Part shown: positions 52,454 to 61,792 of the stretch, one piece after another | How positions within the stretch are numbered: the stretch's first letter is position 1 | Layout: every line of letters starts with the position of its first letter | Notes under the pieces: model-generated | The model's database searches: none | What the model saw: only the letters and a program-made list of their open reading frames with translations | What the model was told of the DNA's origin: nothing | DNA from: a bacterium | GTDB taxonomy: Bacteria; SZUA-79; Acidulodesulfobacterales; Acidulodesulfobacteraceae | NCBI GenBank assembly: GCA_021777135.1 | Contig: JAJYDX010000003.1 | Location: forward strand, 62,001-126,000 | Reading direction: 5' to 3' | DNA: 64,000 bases | Position numbers and translations under genes: made by a program

Positions 52454-53188
52454 ATGGATAAGACGGAGAAAAATAATGCGGTAGTGCTATTCAGCGGCGG
52501 ACTGGACTCGACCACGACCCTTAAAATTGCTATAGACGAAGGATTAGAGCCTATACCGGTTACTTTTTTTTATAACCAGAGGCATAAAACTGAAATAGAG
52601 CATGCAAAAGAAATAGTCGATTTTTTCGGTTTAAAAAAACATATAATAATAAATTTGGACTTCGATAACATAAAAGGGTCTGCATTAACCGATTCGACAT
52701 TGAGCGTTCCAAAAAACAGAATAAAAAGGGATGCTATAAAAACTGGGGCTGATGCCGAAAAAGAAGAAAGCATCCCCGTTACTTACGTTCCTGCAAGAAA
52801 CACTATTTTTCTTTCATACGCATTAGCTGTCGCAGAAGTAAACAATGCGTCAGATATTTTTATAGGCGCTAACTATATAGATTACAGCGGTTATCCCGAT
52901 TGCAGGCCGGATTATTTATCCGCTTTCGAAAAAATGGCTAATTTAGCCACGAAAGCCGGCGTAACCGGACAAATTAGTTTCAAGATAAACGCTCCGCTTC
53001 TTAAATTAACCAAAAAAGATATAATTTTAAAAGCGTTTGAAATAGGTGTTCCCCTCGAACTCACTCACAGCTGTTACGACCCGATAGAAGGGCTGGCATG
53101 CGGCGTATGCGACTCGTGCATATTAAGAAAACGGGGTTTCGAGGAATCCGGAATTAAAGACCCCACAAAATATTACGGGTCAGACTAA
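52454..53188 (+). CDS. queC: 7-cyano-7-deazaguanine synthase QueC
   Basis: About 244 residues from ATG 52454; an upstream ATG at 52394 would add 20 residues overlapping the promoter and is unlikely. The ATP pyrophosphatase loop is AVVLFSGGLDSTTTLKIA. Other motifs are YVPARNTIFLSYALAVAEV, GANYIDYSGYPDCRPDY and the zinc-binding CYDPIEGLACGVCDSCILRKRGF at the C terminus. It converts carboxy-deazaguanine to preQ0 in queuosine synthesis. It overlaps the neighbouring flavin-fold gene by 9 bases tail to tail. Confidence 0.95.
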   Translation: MDKTEKNNAVVLFSGGLDSTTTLKIAIDEGLEPIPVTFFYNQRHKTEIEHAKEIVDFFGLKKHIIINLDFDNIKGSALTDSTLSVPKNRIKRDAIKTGADAEKEESIPVTYVPARNTIFLSYALAVAEVNNASDIFIGANYIDYSGYPDCRPDYLSAFEKMANLATKAGVTGQISFKINAPLLKLTKKDIILKAFEIGVPLELTHSCYDPIEGLACGVCDSCILRKRGFEESGIKDPTKYYGSD

Positions 53189-53551
53189 TTCCGTTACCTC
53201 TCTTATTTTAAAAATCATAGCCGACCTTAACCAGCTAAAACGCGATTTAAGCTTATCAAAATTTGCGCCGCTTTCTTCAAATTCCGCTTTGCCTTTAAGC
53301 AGAAATCCGGCGCCTTTGCCATGAAGTCCGACTACTTCCTTAGAGCCTATAATCATCTGGACTTCGCTTCCGGCTTCAATATTTACTTGAGTCCTATGAA
53401 GATAACCTGCAGGTATTAAAAACTTATCGTTGCCGAGAACTTCTATATAGCTATTCCAGGTGGCGGCCATATGTATTCCGTCGGTTCCGTAAGTAGCAAA
53501 AGTTGCGGGTCCTTCATGTTTTAAAATTTCGATAATTTTTTCATTAAGCAT
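53180..53551 (-). CDS. Pyridoxamine 5'-phosphate oxidase-fold (flavin-binding) protein
   Basis: About 123 residues. The split-barrel pattern is KIIEILKHEGPATFATYGTDGIHMAATWNSYIEVLGNDKFLIPAGYLHRTQVNIEAGSEVQMIIGSKEV, typical of small FMN-binding PNPOx-like proteins. ATG 53551 is preferred over 53560 because GGAG sits about 10 bases before it and only one base before the other. Substrate unknown. It ends inside the tail of queC. Confidence 0.8.
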   Translation of the reverse strand: MLNEKIIEILKHEGPATFATYGTDGIHMAATWNSYIEVLGNDKFLIPAGYLHRTQVNIEAGSEVQMIIGSKEVVGLHGKGAGFLLKGKAEFEESGANFDKLKSRFSWLRSAMIFKIREVTELV

Positions 53552-53649
53552 AGTCGGCATACTCCTTTTTTTATAAATTAATAAATGTTTTATTATATAT
53601 CTTTAGATTATAACATCTTTGTATTTTTTTTTAATATATTTTTGAAGGA

Positions 53650-53694
53650 CCCTAATCCCGATTTAGAAATTTATTTTCTAAATCGGGATTAGGG
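53650..53694. repeat. Perfect 20-base-stem hairpin
   Basis: Arms at 53650-53669 (CCCTAATCCCG... ending in AGAAA) and 53675-53694 are exact reverse complements, with a 5-base TTTAT loop. It lies 13 bases downstream of the GGDEF-EAL gene stop. On the transcribed minus strand it is followed by A-rich, not U-rich, sequence, so it is not a classic intrinsic terminator for that gene. Other copies were not seen in the window. Confidence 0.85.
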
Positions 53695-53707
53695 AAGGAG
53701 CGGTTTT

Positions 53708-56014
53708 TTATGATTTAGCGATATTTTTTGCCATACTGAATAAAAGATGTTTAAGTTCTTCCCTGATTTCTATAATTTTATCAGCCAACCTGCCGGCTTC
53801 GTCGAATTCTCCTCTTAGCAAATGTTTCAGGTTTTTATATGCAAGTTCGTGGATTTTTTTATGAACCCGTCCTATTTCCTTATATTCCCGAATTTTTTCA
53901 TATTTTGCCCCCGCGCCGTAATACCATTTGCCAAACGGGCAGTCTTTCCAACTTTTAATTTTTTCGACATTAATAGAAACATCCGCCCCCTTATTTAGCT
54001 CAAGAACATTGCCTATCCAGTCGTTATGCTGTGTATATGCAAGCGCTAAAGGAAAATCTTCTATTTTTAGCGTTATATCTTTCCACTGCGATATATCGCC
54101 AGGCAACATAAAATTTTTAACGAAAGGAACTACTTTATCAGCCGGCATCGGTCTTCCGGTATAATATCCCTGTATATTTGAGCATCCTAGCATATTAAGT
54201 ATAATGCAATGCTCCCTCGTTTCCGCCCCTTCGGCTATAACTTCCCGGTTAAAAATGCGGGATAGGCTTATTATACTTTCAATTATTAACGTATCGTCAG
54301 TATTATTAAGCATATTTTTTACGAACGCGATGTCTATTTTGACCACCTTTACGTTAAGCTCCTTAAAATAAACCAGAGAAGAATAACCGCTTCCAAAATC
54401 GTCCATTGAAAAAGTTACGCCGATGTCTTCGCATTTTTTAATTATTTCCTTAACATACGCCATATTGTCCAATACTGCGGTTTCCGTTATTTCCAGTTGA
54501 ATTAATTCATGCTTTGCGGCGGGATATTTTCCTAGAGTTTTCTCCAATTTTTCAAAAAAATCGTACTTTTGCAGTTGCCTGGATGAAACGTTTATGGAGA
54601 CCTGCCATTCCATGCCGGATGAAACCCAATCTGCAAGCTGTTTTACGGTTTCTTCTATAACGTAGTCTCCAATATCTACGATAATATCGCCGGTTTCGGC
54701 TACCGGTATAAATTCAGCCGGAGAAATTACGTTGCCTTTATCGTCTATCCATCTTATTAAAGATTCAAATCCGAATATCCCGCCGGTTTTAAAATTAACT
54801 TTAGGCTGGTAATACATAACGAATTGCTTAGATTCAATCGCTTTCTCTATTTGGCGCATTTTATGATAATATTCTACCATTCCAAGCTCTTCGTCGATGC
54901 TGAAAAAATTTATCATATTTTTGCCCATCGCCTTAGACTTGTACATCGCCTGCCCCGCCATTCTTATCAAAGTATCGGGGTCTGCCTTTTTAGAATAAAA
55001 ATCGTTTACTTTGGTTACGCCTATGCTTGCTTTTAAATCCAGCGTCATATCGTCCAAAATAAAAGGGGTGTTAATCTCCTTTAAAATATCCTTTGCGGCT
55101 AACGAAACGTAACCGTCTGAATCTTTAGAAAATATCGAGATGCCGAATTCATCGCCGCCAAGCCGGGCAACAGAAATTAAACCGTCTTCATGCCTGCTCT
55201 TTGCAAATTTTAAAAGCCGTTCCGAAACGCTTTTCAATACTTCGTCGCCGAAAGACTTTCCGTAAAAATCGTTAACCGTTTTAAGGTCGTCCAGGTCTAA
55301 AATTATTACGAAAACAACTCCTCCGTAACGCCGCCCCTTTTCAATCTGCTTTTTAATTTCAGCCTCAAAGGTTGTATGATTGGGCAAATTAGTAAGGCTG
55401 TCGTACCTTCCGGCATGACCGACTTTTTTTTCGGCGTATTTTTTAAATTTTTCAAATTTATTCTCGACGCTTTTAAGGTGTATTTTATCTATAGCGCTTT
55501 CCATTAATTTAACTATTCTTTCCAGCAGCTTTATAGCTCCTGAATCAAACAGTCCGGTTTTATCGGATACCGCTGCCAGTACGGAGTATATTTCCCCATT
55601 TTTAAAAATTGGGAACGTAGCCGCGGAAAACCACTCGTATTTTTTTAAAAAACTGGAAAAAGGCTTCATTAGAGAATCATCTAAATGGTCGTTATTGTAA
55701 AGGGTCTTTTTCTGCCGCCATGTTCTCGCCGCCAAAGTCTGGTTTTCAGGAGTGTCTTTTATGCTTATTCTTATGTGTTTCAAGGCATCGCTGCCCGGAC
55801 CGTAAGAAGCAAAATATTTAAAAAGGGAATCCCTGCCCGGAGAGCCTATCCACACCGCGGTAAACAGACCGCATTTAACGACAGCCTTAGAAACCTCGTT
55901 AAATAAATCCCGCTCGGTTTCCGCATAATAAATCGCCTCCGAGGCATCCGCAAGCGCCTTGTAAAATGATTTTAAAATTTCTAATTTATTACGCCTTACG
56001 CTATTTTTTTTCAT
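53708..56014 (-). CDS. GAF-GGDEF-EAL protein with C-terminal CZB zinc-sensor domain
   Basis: 768 residues with no membrane segment. GAF-like domain about 25-175. GGDEF domain about 200-370 with intact GGDEF at 286-290 but no RxxD inhibitory site at the usual place. EAL domain about 385-635 with Glu417 (ESL variant), Asn475, Glu508, Asp538-Asp539, Lys559, Glu595 and the QGYYTGRP loop, so phosphodiesterase residues are intact. The C-terminal CZB domain (about 655-760) has His663, Cys692 in CPFGKW, His718 and His722. It probably makes or degrades cyclic-di-GMP in response to zinc or oxidants. It is last in the addAB cluster. Confidence 0.9.
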   Translation of the reverse strand: MKKNSVRRNKLEILKSFYKALADASEAIYYAETERDLFNEVSKAVVKCGLFTAVWIGSPGRDSLFKYFASYGPGSDALKHIRISIKDTPENQTLAARTWRQKKTLYNNDHLDDSLMKPFSSFLKKYEWFSAATFPIFKNGEIYSVLAAVSDKTGLFDSGAIKLLERIVKLMESAIDKIHLKSVENKFEKFKKYAEKKVGHAGRYDSLTNLPNHTTFEAEIKKQIEKGRRYGGVVFVIILDLDDLKTVNDFYGKSFGDEVLKSVSERLLKFAKSRHEDGLISVARLGGDEFGISIFSKDSDGYVSLAAKDILKEINTPFILDDMTLDLKASIGVTKVNDFYSKKADPDTLIRMAGQAMYKSKAMGKNMINFFSIDEELGMVEYYHKMRQIEKAIESKQFVMYYQPKVNFKTGGIFGFESLIRWIDDKGNVISPAEFIPVAETGDIIVDIGDYVIEETVKQLADWVSSGMEWQVSINVSSRQLQKYDFFEKLEKTLGKYPAAKHELIQLEITETAVLDNMAYVKEIIKKCEDIGVTFSMDDFGSGYSSLVYFKELNVKVVKIDIAFVKNMLNNTDDTLIIESIISLSRIFNREVIAEGAETREHCIILNMLGCSNIQGYYTGRPMPADKVVPFVKNFMLPGDISQWKDITLKIEDFPLALAYTQHNDWIGNVLELNKGADVSINVEKIKSWKDCPFGKWYYGAGAKYEKIREYKEIGRVHKKIHELAYKNLKHLLRGEFDEAGRLADKIIEIREELKHLLFSMAKNIAKS

Positions 56015-56038
56015 GAATTTTATATTTTTTTATATATG

Positions 56039-58876
56039 TTATATTCTACCGCATAAAATAAAATAAGGACAATATCCGCATATTTTTTTGTCACGTTCTT
56101 TTTGAATAAAACTGAAATAGTCTAAATTTATTATTTCAGCAATAAGACTTCTAAAAAACGAAAGGTAAGAATTAAAAACAAGGTTGTTTTTTAATTCGAA
56201 AGTATATTCTGCGCTCTTTTTAAGCCCCCATAATTTAGAAGTTATGCCGGAATAATGTACGCCGCTAGAATAATTATAAAGAACTATATAAAAAGGGAGC
56301 TGGACGGATTTTACGCCTTCAAGCCATTCGTCCCTGTTTTTCAACGTGGGAATAAAATTCTTATAAGGTCCGCTTAACGAGCTTCCCGTTTTATAATCGA
56401 TTATATAATGTTCACCGGCTTTTTCAATGATTAAGTCCGCCCTTCCGGCAAGTTTGATTTTAAAGTTAATATTATTATCCGGTATAGTTTCTCCATGTAT
56501 TTCAGCTACATCGATAAAAGCTTCCAGCGGATATTCCGCGCCGGTTATTTTCGCTTCCATAAGGTCTTTCCATCTTGTCTCGATAAACGCGTTGATAGCA
56601 AACAATATCTGTTTTTTTTGCAGGTTAAAAACCTCTGAGCCGGAGACGTTGAAATTTTCGTTCAATATTTTATTAATATCTTTTTTTTCGTCTTCCAAAT
56701 TATAAATCTTGTATTCTTTGTTTAAAAACTTTTTGAAATATTCCTTAAGAACTATATGTATAATACTACCTATAGCCGGAGCATCCATGTCTTCCGCCAT
56801 TTCCTCGCCTTGCCTTAAGTTTAGAACGTAGGCGTAATAAAACATCGAGGGGCATTTAATATACGTATCGAGCTTGCTTGCCGAATATTCCATTCCGCGC
56901 AAATATTCTTTTACTTCTTTCGTTTTTTGTATGACGGACGGTTCTTTGACGGTAAAATTAATTTTAAAGGCTGAATTATTCTCCTTTGGCTCTTTTAAGT
57001 TTTTAGTTTTTTTCTGTATATCCCATATTATTTTTTCGATAAAACGCGATTTTTCGGAAGAACTTGAGTCGTTATAAAAAAAATGGACTTCTTCGGCTCC
57101 GGATACGAGGTTAAAAAAATTATATTCTTGTATGCGGGCTGATTCTTCCGCAGAAGGAATTTTTAAAAATTTTCTTACATCTTCAGTTAATAAAGTATTT
57201 TCTTTGGAAACGTCCGGCACAGTTCCTTCGTTAGCGCCGAGGTAAAACACCCTGTAGAAATTAACTGTTCTAGCCTCAAGCGGTCCCAATACCTGCAAGC
57301 CTTTAAGAGGAGTTCCGCTGAACGGCACCGTTTGCCTTTTTAAAATATTTTTTAATAAATTGAAATAACCCGTTATCCCTTCAAACTTATATACGGATGT
57401 ATCTATCCGCTTCAGCTCGGTTATCGCGGCAACGGCGGACTCTATGAATTTTAATCCGTAAGGATGCTTGCCGGCAACAGAATTGTTTGAAACCGCATCT
57501 ATTATTTTTAATATCTTTTCCATGAAATCACTTATGTTTTCGATATTTTCAAAACCGGAAATAAAGAGTTTGTTTATTTCTGAAAAATATTCTTTTATAT
57601 CGCTTTCGGCTGATTCCACAGGTTCAATATTTTCTAATTTTTTAGCGGAAACAAACAATATCTTATTTTTTTTAATATAAGATTCGATTGAACGGAAAAG
57701 CTCTGCAGTCTGAGCCGCGTCAAAATCTAAACTTGGCAGCCCGCTTAATTTTCCGCTTATATTCTTTACGTATGGATGAAGCAACACGGATATATAATCT
57801 TTTGCGTAAAACCTGCCTTCTTTTTTTCTGCCGTGCAGTGCCGACATTAAATTAAAAAGGGAGTATAAAGGGGTCATCTTCAAGGAATATCCTATAGATA
57901 CATTGTAATCTTCTTTATTCAAGGAATTAAGAACATTATGAAGCAAAGGGAAAAGATAGCCTTCGTTAGGCAGTACTATTAAATCCCGCGACGATAATCC
58001 TCCAGCTCTTTTTATGGATTCCTTTAATAAAACTATTTCGTTATGCAGTGAGGAGGTATTATTAAAATAAAATTTAACCGGTTTGTTTCCGTCGCAAATT
58101 TCTTTATGGGAAAGACCTAATTTTTTTAAAAAATCTCCTATTAATGCACCGGTTTTTGAAACTACTGAAACATCAAAATCTTTATTTTTCAATATGTTTT
58201 TAAAAATAACCGATTCCGCTGCCGTAATACCGTAAAAACCGGCTAATATTACCTTTTTTGACAAGACGCTTAAAACTGGAGAGCCGTTTTCCGCTATAAT
58301 TTTATATCTGGCGGACCTCGAAGAAAGCCCTCGTTCCGCAAGGGTTTTGTAAAAAAACCTATACATAACCGAAAATTTTAAAAACTCGTCGGAAAAATTA
58401 GAAAGATTTTGTGCAGGATTTATTTTTTCAGCTATAAGGGCGTCGCAAGACGACGGTTCTGCCAATTCTATCAAAAGCTCTTCAAAATCTCCGAATAATT
58501 TATAACCCCATGGCATAAAGGCGTCTAAATTTTCCGTATTTTTTATAATACGGGTTTTTTCGTTTCTGTTTAAGTCGAAAAGTACAAGCGAAGCTTCCGT
58601 AGGGCTTATTTTAGGAAATGGCAAAGACGACCCGGTTTCATAACATTTGTCTATAAAATCGTCTATTGAAAATATTTCGACTAAGTTAGCCGATGTCTTA
58701 TAAGCTTTATAAACGTCGGAAAGATATTTTATTAAAAAGTAAGCGGGTCTTCTGTGCGGAAATATAACCGTAATTTTTTGCCCCGCTTTAATTTCTTTTA
58801 AAATTAAGCCGCCCGCATATTTTATAAGGTCGTCGGATTTTTTTAAAATATGGGTTTCCCCGATAAAATTGTTCAT
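56039..58876 (-). CDS. addB: AddB-type PD-(D/E)XK nuclease with Fe-S Cys motif
   Basis: 945 residues. The N-terminal part is a degenerate helicase-like domain. The C-terminal nuclease (about 665-945) begins with YSASKLDTYIKCPSMFYYAYVLNL (Cys675). It has RADLIIEKAGEHYIIDYKTGSS (Asp827, Lys829) and ends with a C-x2-C-x5-C group (Cys933, Cys936, Cys942), together the four ligands of the AddB iron-sulphur cluster. It partners AddA in double-strand-break processing and loading of RecA. It lies 14 bases after addA. Confidence 0.88.
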   Translation of the reverse strand: MNNFIGETHILKKSDDLIKYAGGLILKEIKAGQKITVIFPHRRPAYFLIKYLSDVYKAYKTSANLVEIFSIDDFIDKCYETGSSLPFPKISPTEASLVLFDLNRNEKTRIIKNTENLDAFMPWGYKLFGDFEELLIELAEPSSCDALIAEKINPAQNLSNFSDEFLKFSVMYRFFYKTLAERGLSSRSARYKIIAENGSPVLSVLSKKVILAGFYGITAAESVIFKNILKNKDFDVSVVSKTGALIGDFLKKLGLSHKEICDGNKPVKFYFNNTSSLHNEIVLLKESIKRAGGLSSRDLIVLPNEGYLFPLLHNVLNSLNKEDYNVSIGYSLKMTPLYSLFNLMSALHGRKKEGRFYAKDYISVLLHPYVKNISGKLSGLPSLDFDAAQTAELFRSIESYIKKNKILFVSAKKLENIEPVESAESDIKEYFSEINKLFISGFENIENISDFMEKILKIIDAVSNNSVAGKHPYGLKFIESAVAAITELKRIDTSVYKFEGITGYFNLLKNILKRQTVPFSGTPLKGLQVLGPLEARTVNFYRVFYLGANEGTVPDVSKENTLLTEDVRKFLKIPSAEESARIQEYNFFNLVSGAEEVHFFYNDSSSSEKSRFIEKIIWDIQKKTKNLKEPKENNSAFKINFTVKEPSVIQKTKEVKEYLRGMEYSASKLDTYIKCPSMFYYAYVLNLRQGEEMAEDMDAPAIGSIIHIVLKEYFKKFLNKEYKIYNLEDEKKDINKILNENFNVSGSEVFNLQKKQILFAINAFIETRWKDLMEAKITGAEYPLEAFIDVAEIHGETIPDNNINFKIKLAGRADLIIEKAGEHYIIDYKTGSSLSGPYKNFIPTLKNRDEWLEGVKSVQLPFYIVLYNYSSGVHYSGITSKLWGLKKSAEYTFELKNNLVFNSYLSFFRSLIAEIINLDYFSFIQKERDKKICGYCPYFILCGRI

Positions 58877-58890
58877 AAATAGAGTAATTT

Positions 58891-61776
58891 TTAGCTAAAA
58901 CGGTTTATTTCGCAATATCCGCATTCCAGCCCTATTTCAGTATATTTATTATTATTTTCATCGCCGTTATGCCGCCGCGGCGCGACGGTCAGTTTATTCC
59001 CCCTAATCTCCGCGGACAAAGGACATTCGTCTTTTGAAATAATAAGATTATACATTTCGTGCTTTGCCCTTGTAAGCGCCACGTAAAGAGTATTCAGGTC
59101 GCTTATGTTTTCGTCTTTGACGGACTCCTCGTAAATTGATTGCAAATAAGGGGATAAGGTCATTTTTTTTGTTATATAAAACATATCCAGATAGACGCTG
59201 CCGTCGTCTTTTTTCACTTCCACCGCAAAGCTGTTTTTATTCCGTCCCTTATTGTTTTTAACGCCTCCGGTTTTAGAACTTAGCGCGTAACTTTCTTCCG
59301 CAAAAAAAATATTTATCACGGCGTTCCATTGCAGTCCCTTTGCCTTATGGACGGTAAGAAGAGACAAAGCGTCCTTAACTTCCGGTAATTTTATTGAAAA
59401 CAGTTCAAGGGAATCGTCGCTTTTTGCATTCATTGATATTAAAAAATCGCTTAAATTAGACCAGTAGTTTTCCCCGCCGGACTGGATTACGTCTAAAAAA
59501 TGAGCCAGATAAGCCGATTCTTCCGAGAAATTTTCCGCTATGTTAAAAGCGTCGTAAATATACAAAATAATTTCATATACGGGAAGATATCCAGCTTTAT
59601 TAAATAGTTCGCCAAAACACTCGTTCCAAAGATTTACGTATTTTTCCATAAAAGCGTTATACATCGGTTTTACCCTTTCACGCAAAAACGCATCCGACCC
59701 GTTGGCACGCCCGTTTTTATTATTTTCGAATATGAACTTCTCAAACTCTTTTCTGTCGTATTTGTTATCACAACGGTTATTTTTATTTTCAAATACCTCG
59801 CCAAGAATAAAACTGCCAAAATTGAAATCGTCGGCGGGAGAATTTAAAAAATTTAAAAGCTGTCCTATCTCCCTTATTACCTTCCTATTCCTAATGTCTA
59901 AGCTGCTCTGCGCAACTACCGGATAACCTTTTTCTATAAGCCGTCCGCTAATATCGTTTAAATATTTGTTTTTTTGTGCCAGAATAGCGATATCTCCTGG
60001 ATTGTAATTACGGTTTTTTACAAGGTCGTCTAATATTTCGAAAAGACGCGGTTCAATTAAATCTAACGGATTGACAGGAAACAAGCCGTTTTGCGGTTCT
60101 CCGTCTTCGGGGGCTTCAACGCTAAAGGATAAATTATCGGCGCGCTTAAATATTTCCGTAACGCAATACCCTTTATTACCCGTATTTTCACAGGTTCCGC
60201 CTTGCGGGACATCCTGTTCGTATGTTAAAAGTCCTGCAGGATCGCCTGCCGATTCAACCCTTTCTTTTATTGCTGATTTAAAAACATAGTTTACGTAATC
60301 CACTAAAACTTTGTCCGACCTGAAATTAGTTTTAAGAGATACCCTTTTAAATTCGTTCAACGAAGGAAAAGATTTGCCGCCGTCTTCCAGAAGGGATTTC
60401 ATTATTCTGTAATCCGCTCCTCTGAAGCCGTATAAAGCCTGTTTTAAATCTCCTACGGTAAATAAGGAACCGTTTTTTGAAAGTGATTCTTCTATTAAAG
60501 GTTTAAGATTTTGCCACTGTACTCTGGACGTGTCCTGAAATTCGTCAATAAAATAGTGATAGACGGAGTTGCCGAGGCGGAAATAAATTTCTGGAACGGA
60601 GCTTTCCGTGACAAACCTGCTTAATTTTTTATTTATATCGCTTATATAAACAAGCCCTAAAACATTGTAAGCATTTTTCAATTCATTTTTGAAAAATTCG
60701 TAAAGCGTCAAATAAGGCATAGTCTTTAATTTTGCTATATCCGGCATATGACCGTTAAAACGGTCATATAATTCTTCCCACTGCTTTGAATAATCGGCGG
60801 GAACGGAACCGGAGCCCTGTTTGCTTTTTTTGTACGGAAAACATATACGTTGATTTACCAATCCAAAATAATTCTTATTCTCTAAATAATTTTTTATTTT
60901 TTCCACCGTTTCTTTATTGACATTGCCTTTAATATCCATACCCTGCCCATCCGCTAAATTCAATAAATCTTTCAATCCGGCTATTGCAGGAGCCATTGCT
61001 TCGTCCAATTTATTTTTTAAGGAAAAATCTAACGAAAACTCGGAATTATAATTTGATTCTGTTTCCAATATATGCTTCATCGCGTCTTTAATGCTTCTAA
61101 CGGGATTAAAGTCTATTCCGCCGGTCAGGTTAGCGTTGAGAAGGTTCAAAAATTCGGTTAGGACGCTTTCTTCGGCAGATTCTACAAGCTTTTCCACTGA
61201 ATAGTCTATTATGGCTGAACTTCCGGTGGATATTTCAAAATCAGGAGGCAGACCTATTTCCAAAGCCGACGCTTTCAAAATTTTTGAAGTAAAGCTGTCT
61301 ATCGTCATTATGCGGAAATCGTGGTAATTAGATAATATTATATCTATAAGGTTTTCCGCTGCGTAGGATATTTTAGAAATCTGTACTTCTTTGCCGCCGT
61401 ATATTACGTCTCCGTCATTGTTTTCTGACTTTCTTACTTCATCGTCTGCAATTGCGCCGTATCTTAAGGTTGTAATATGAGCAATATAATCCCCATAATC
61501 CGCCATTTCGGTATCAGAGCCGCATGAGGTTAAACTTATGGATTTTAATCTTCCTAATATCTGCTTTTTCATATCTCTTGCAGAATTATTAGTAAAAGTA
61601 ATGCCTAATATATTTGTTAGCTTATTAAACGGTATATCGGCGGAGAGTAAAAATTGTATGGCGCGCAGGGTAAGAGTATATGTTTTGCCGGAACCGGCGG
61701 ATGCTTCAACCGAAAAGATATGGGGGAACTTAAGTTCTGAGTCTTTTTCTAAAACGTTTATTGTGTTTGCGGGCAT
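58891..61776 (-). CDS. addA: UvrD/RecB-type helicase, AddA-like without nuclease domain
   Basis: 961 residues. Walker A VEASAGSGKT (Lys31), helicase motif II DEFQDTSRVQW, motif III-IV region LKQALYGFRGAD, and later motifs LSLLTVHKAKGLQW and TLYVALTRAKHEM. Classic AddA is about 1200 residues with a second PD-(D/E)XK nuclease at the C terminus; this protein ends soon after motif VI, so that domain is absent. Only AddB would cut DNA here. Start ATG 61776; 16 bases separate it from the upstream diguanylate cyclase. Confidence 0.9.
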   Translation of the reverse strand: MPANTINVLEKDSELKFPHIFSVEASAGSGKTYTLTLRAIQFLLSADIPFNKLTNILGITFTNNSARDMKKQILGRLKSISLTSCGSDTEMADYGDYIAHITTLRYGAIADDEVRKSENNDGDVIYGGKEVQISKISYAAENLIDIILSNYHDFRIMTIDSFTSKILKASALEIGLPPDFEISTGSSAIIDYSVEKLVESAEESVLTEFLNLLNANLTGGIDFNPVRSIKDAMKHILETESNYNSEFSLDFSLKNKLDEAMAPAIAGLKDLLNLADGQGMDIKGNVNKETVEKIKNYLENKNYFGLVNQRICFPYKKSKQGSGSVPADYSKQWEELYDRFNGHMPDIAKLKTMPYLTLYEFFKNELKNAYNVLGLVYISDINKKLSRFVTESSVPEIYFRLGNSVYHYFIDEFQDTSRVQWQNLKPLIEESLSKNGSLFTVGDLKQALYGFRGADYRIMKSLLEDGGKSFPSLNEFKRVSLKTNFRSDKVLVDYVNYVFKSAIKERVESAGDPAGLLTYEQDVPQGGTCENTGNKGYCVTEIFKRADNLSFSVEAPEDGEPQNGLFPVNPLDLIEPRLFEILDDLVKNRNYNPGDIAILAQKNKYLNDISGRLIEKGYPVVAQSSLDIRNRKVIREIGQLLNFLNSPADDFNFGSFILGEVFENKNNRCDNKYDRKEFEKFIFENNKNGRANGSDAFLRERVKPMYNAFMEKYVNLWNECFGELFNKAGYLPVYEIILYIYDAFNIAENFSEESAYLAHFLDVIQSGGENYWSNLSDFLISMNAKSDDSLELFSIKLPEVKDALSLLTVHKAKGLQWNAVINIFFAEESYALSSKTGGVKNNKGRNKNSFAVEVKKDDGSVYLDMFYITKKMTLSPYLQSIYEESVKDENISDLNTLYVALTRAKHEMYNLIISKDECPLSAEIRGNKLTVAPRRHNGDENNNKYTEIGLECGYCEINRFS

Positions 61777-61792
61777 AGACGATAGACTGTTG

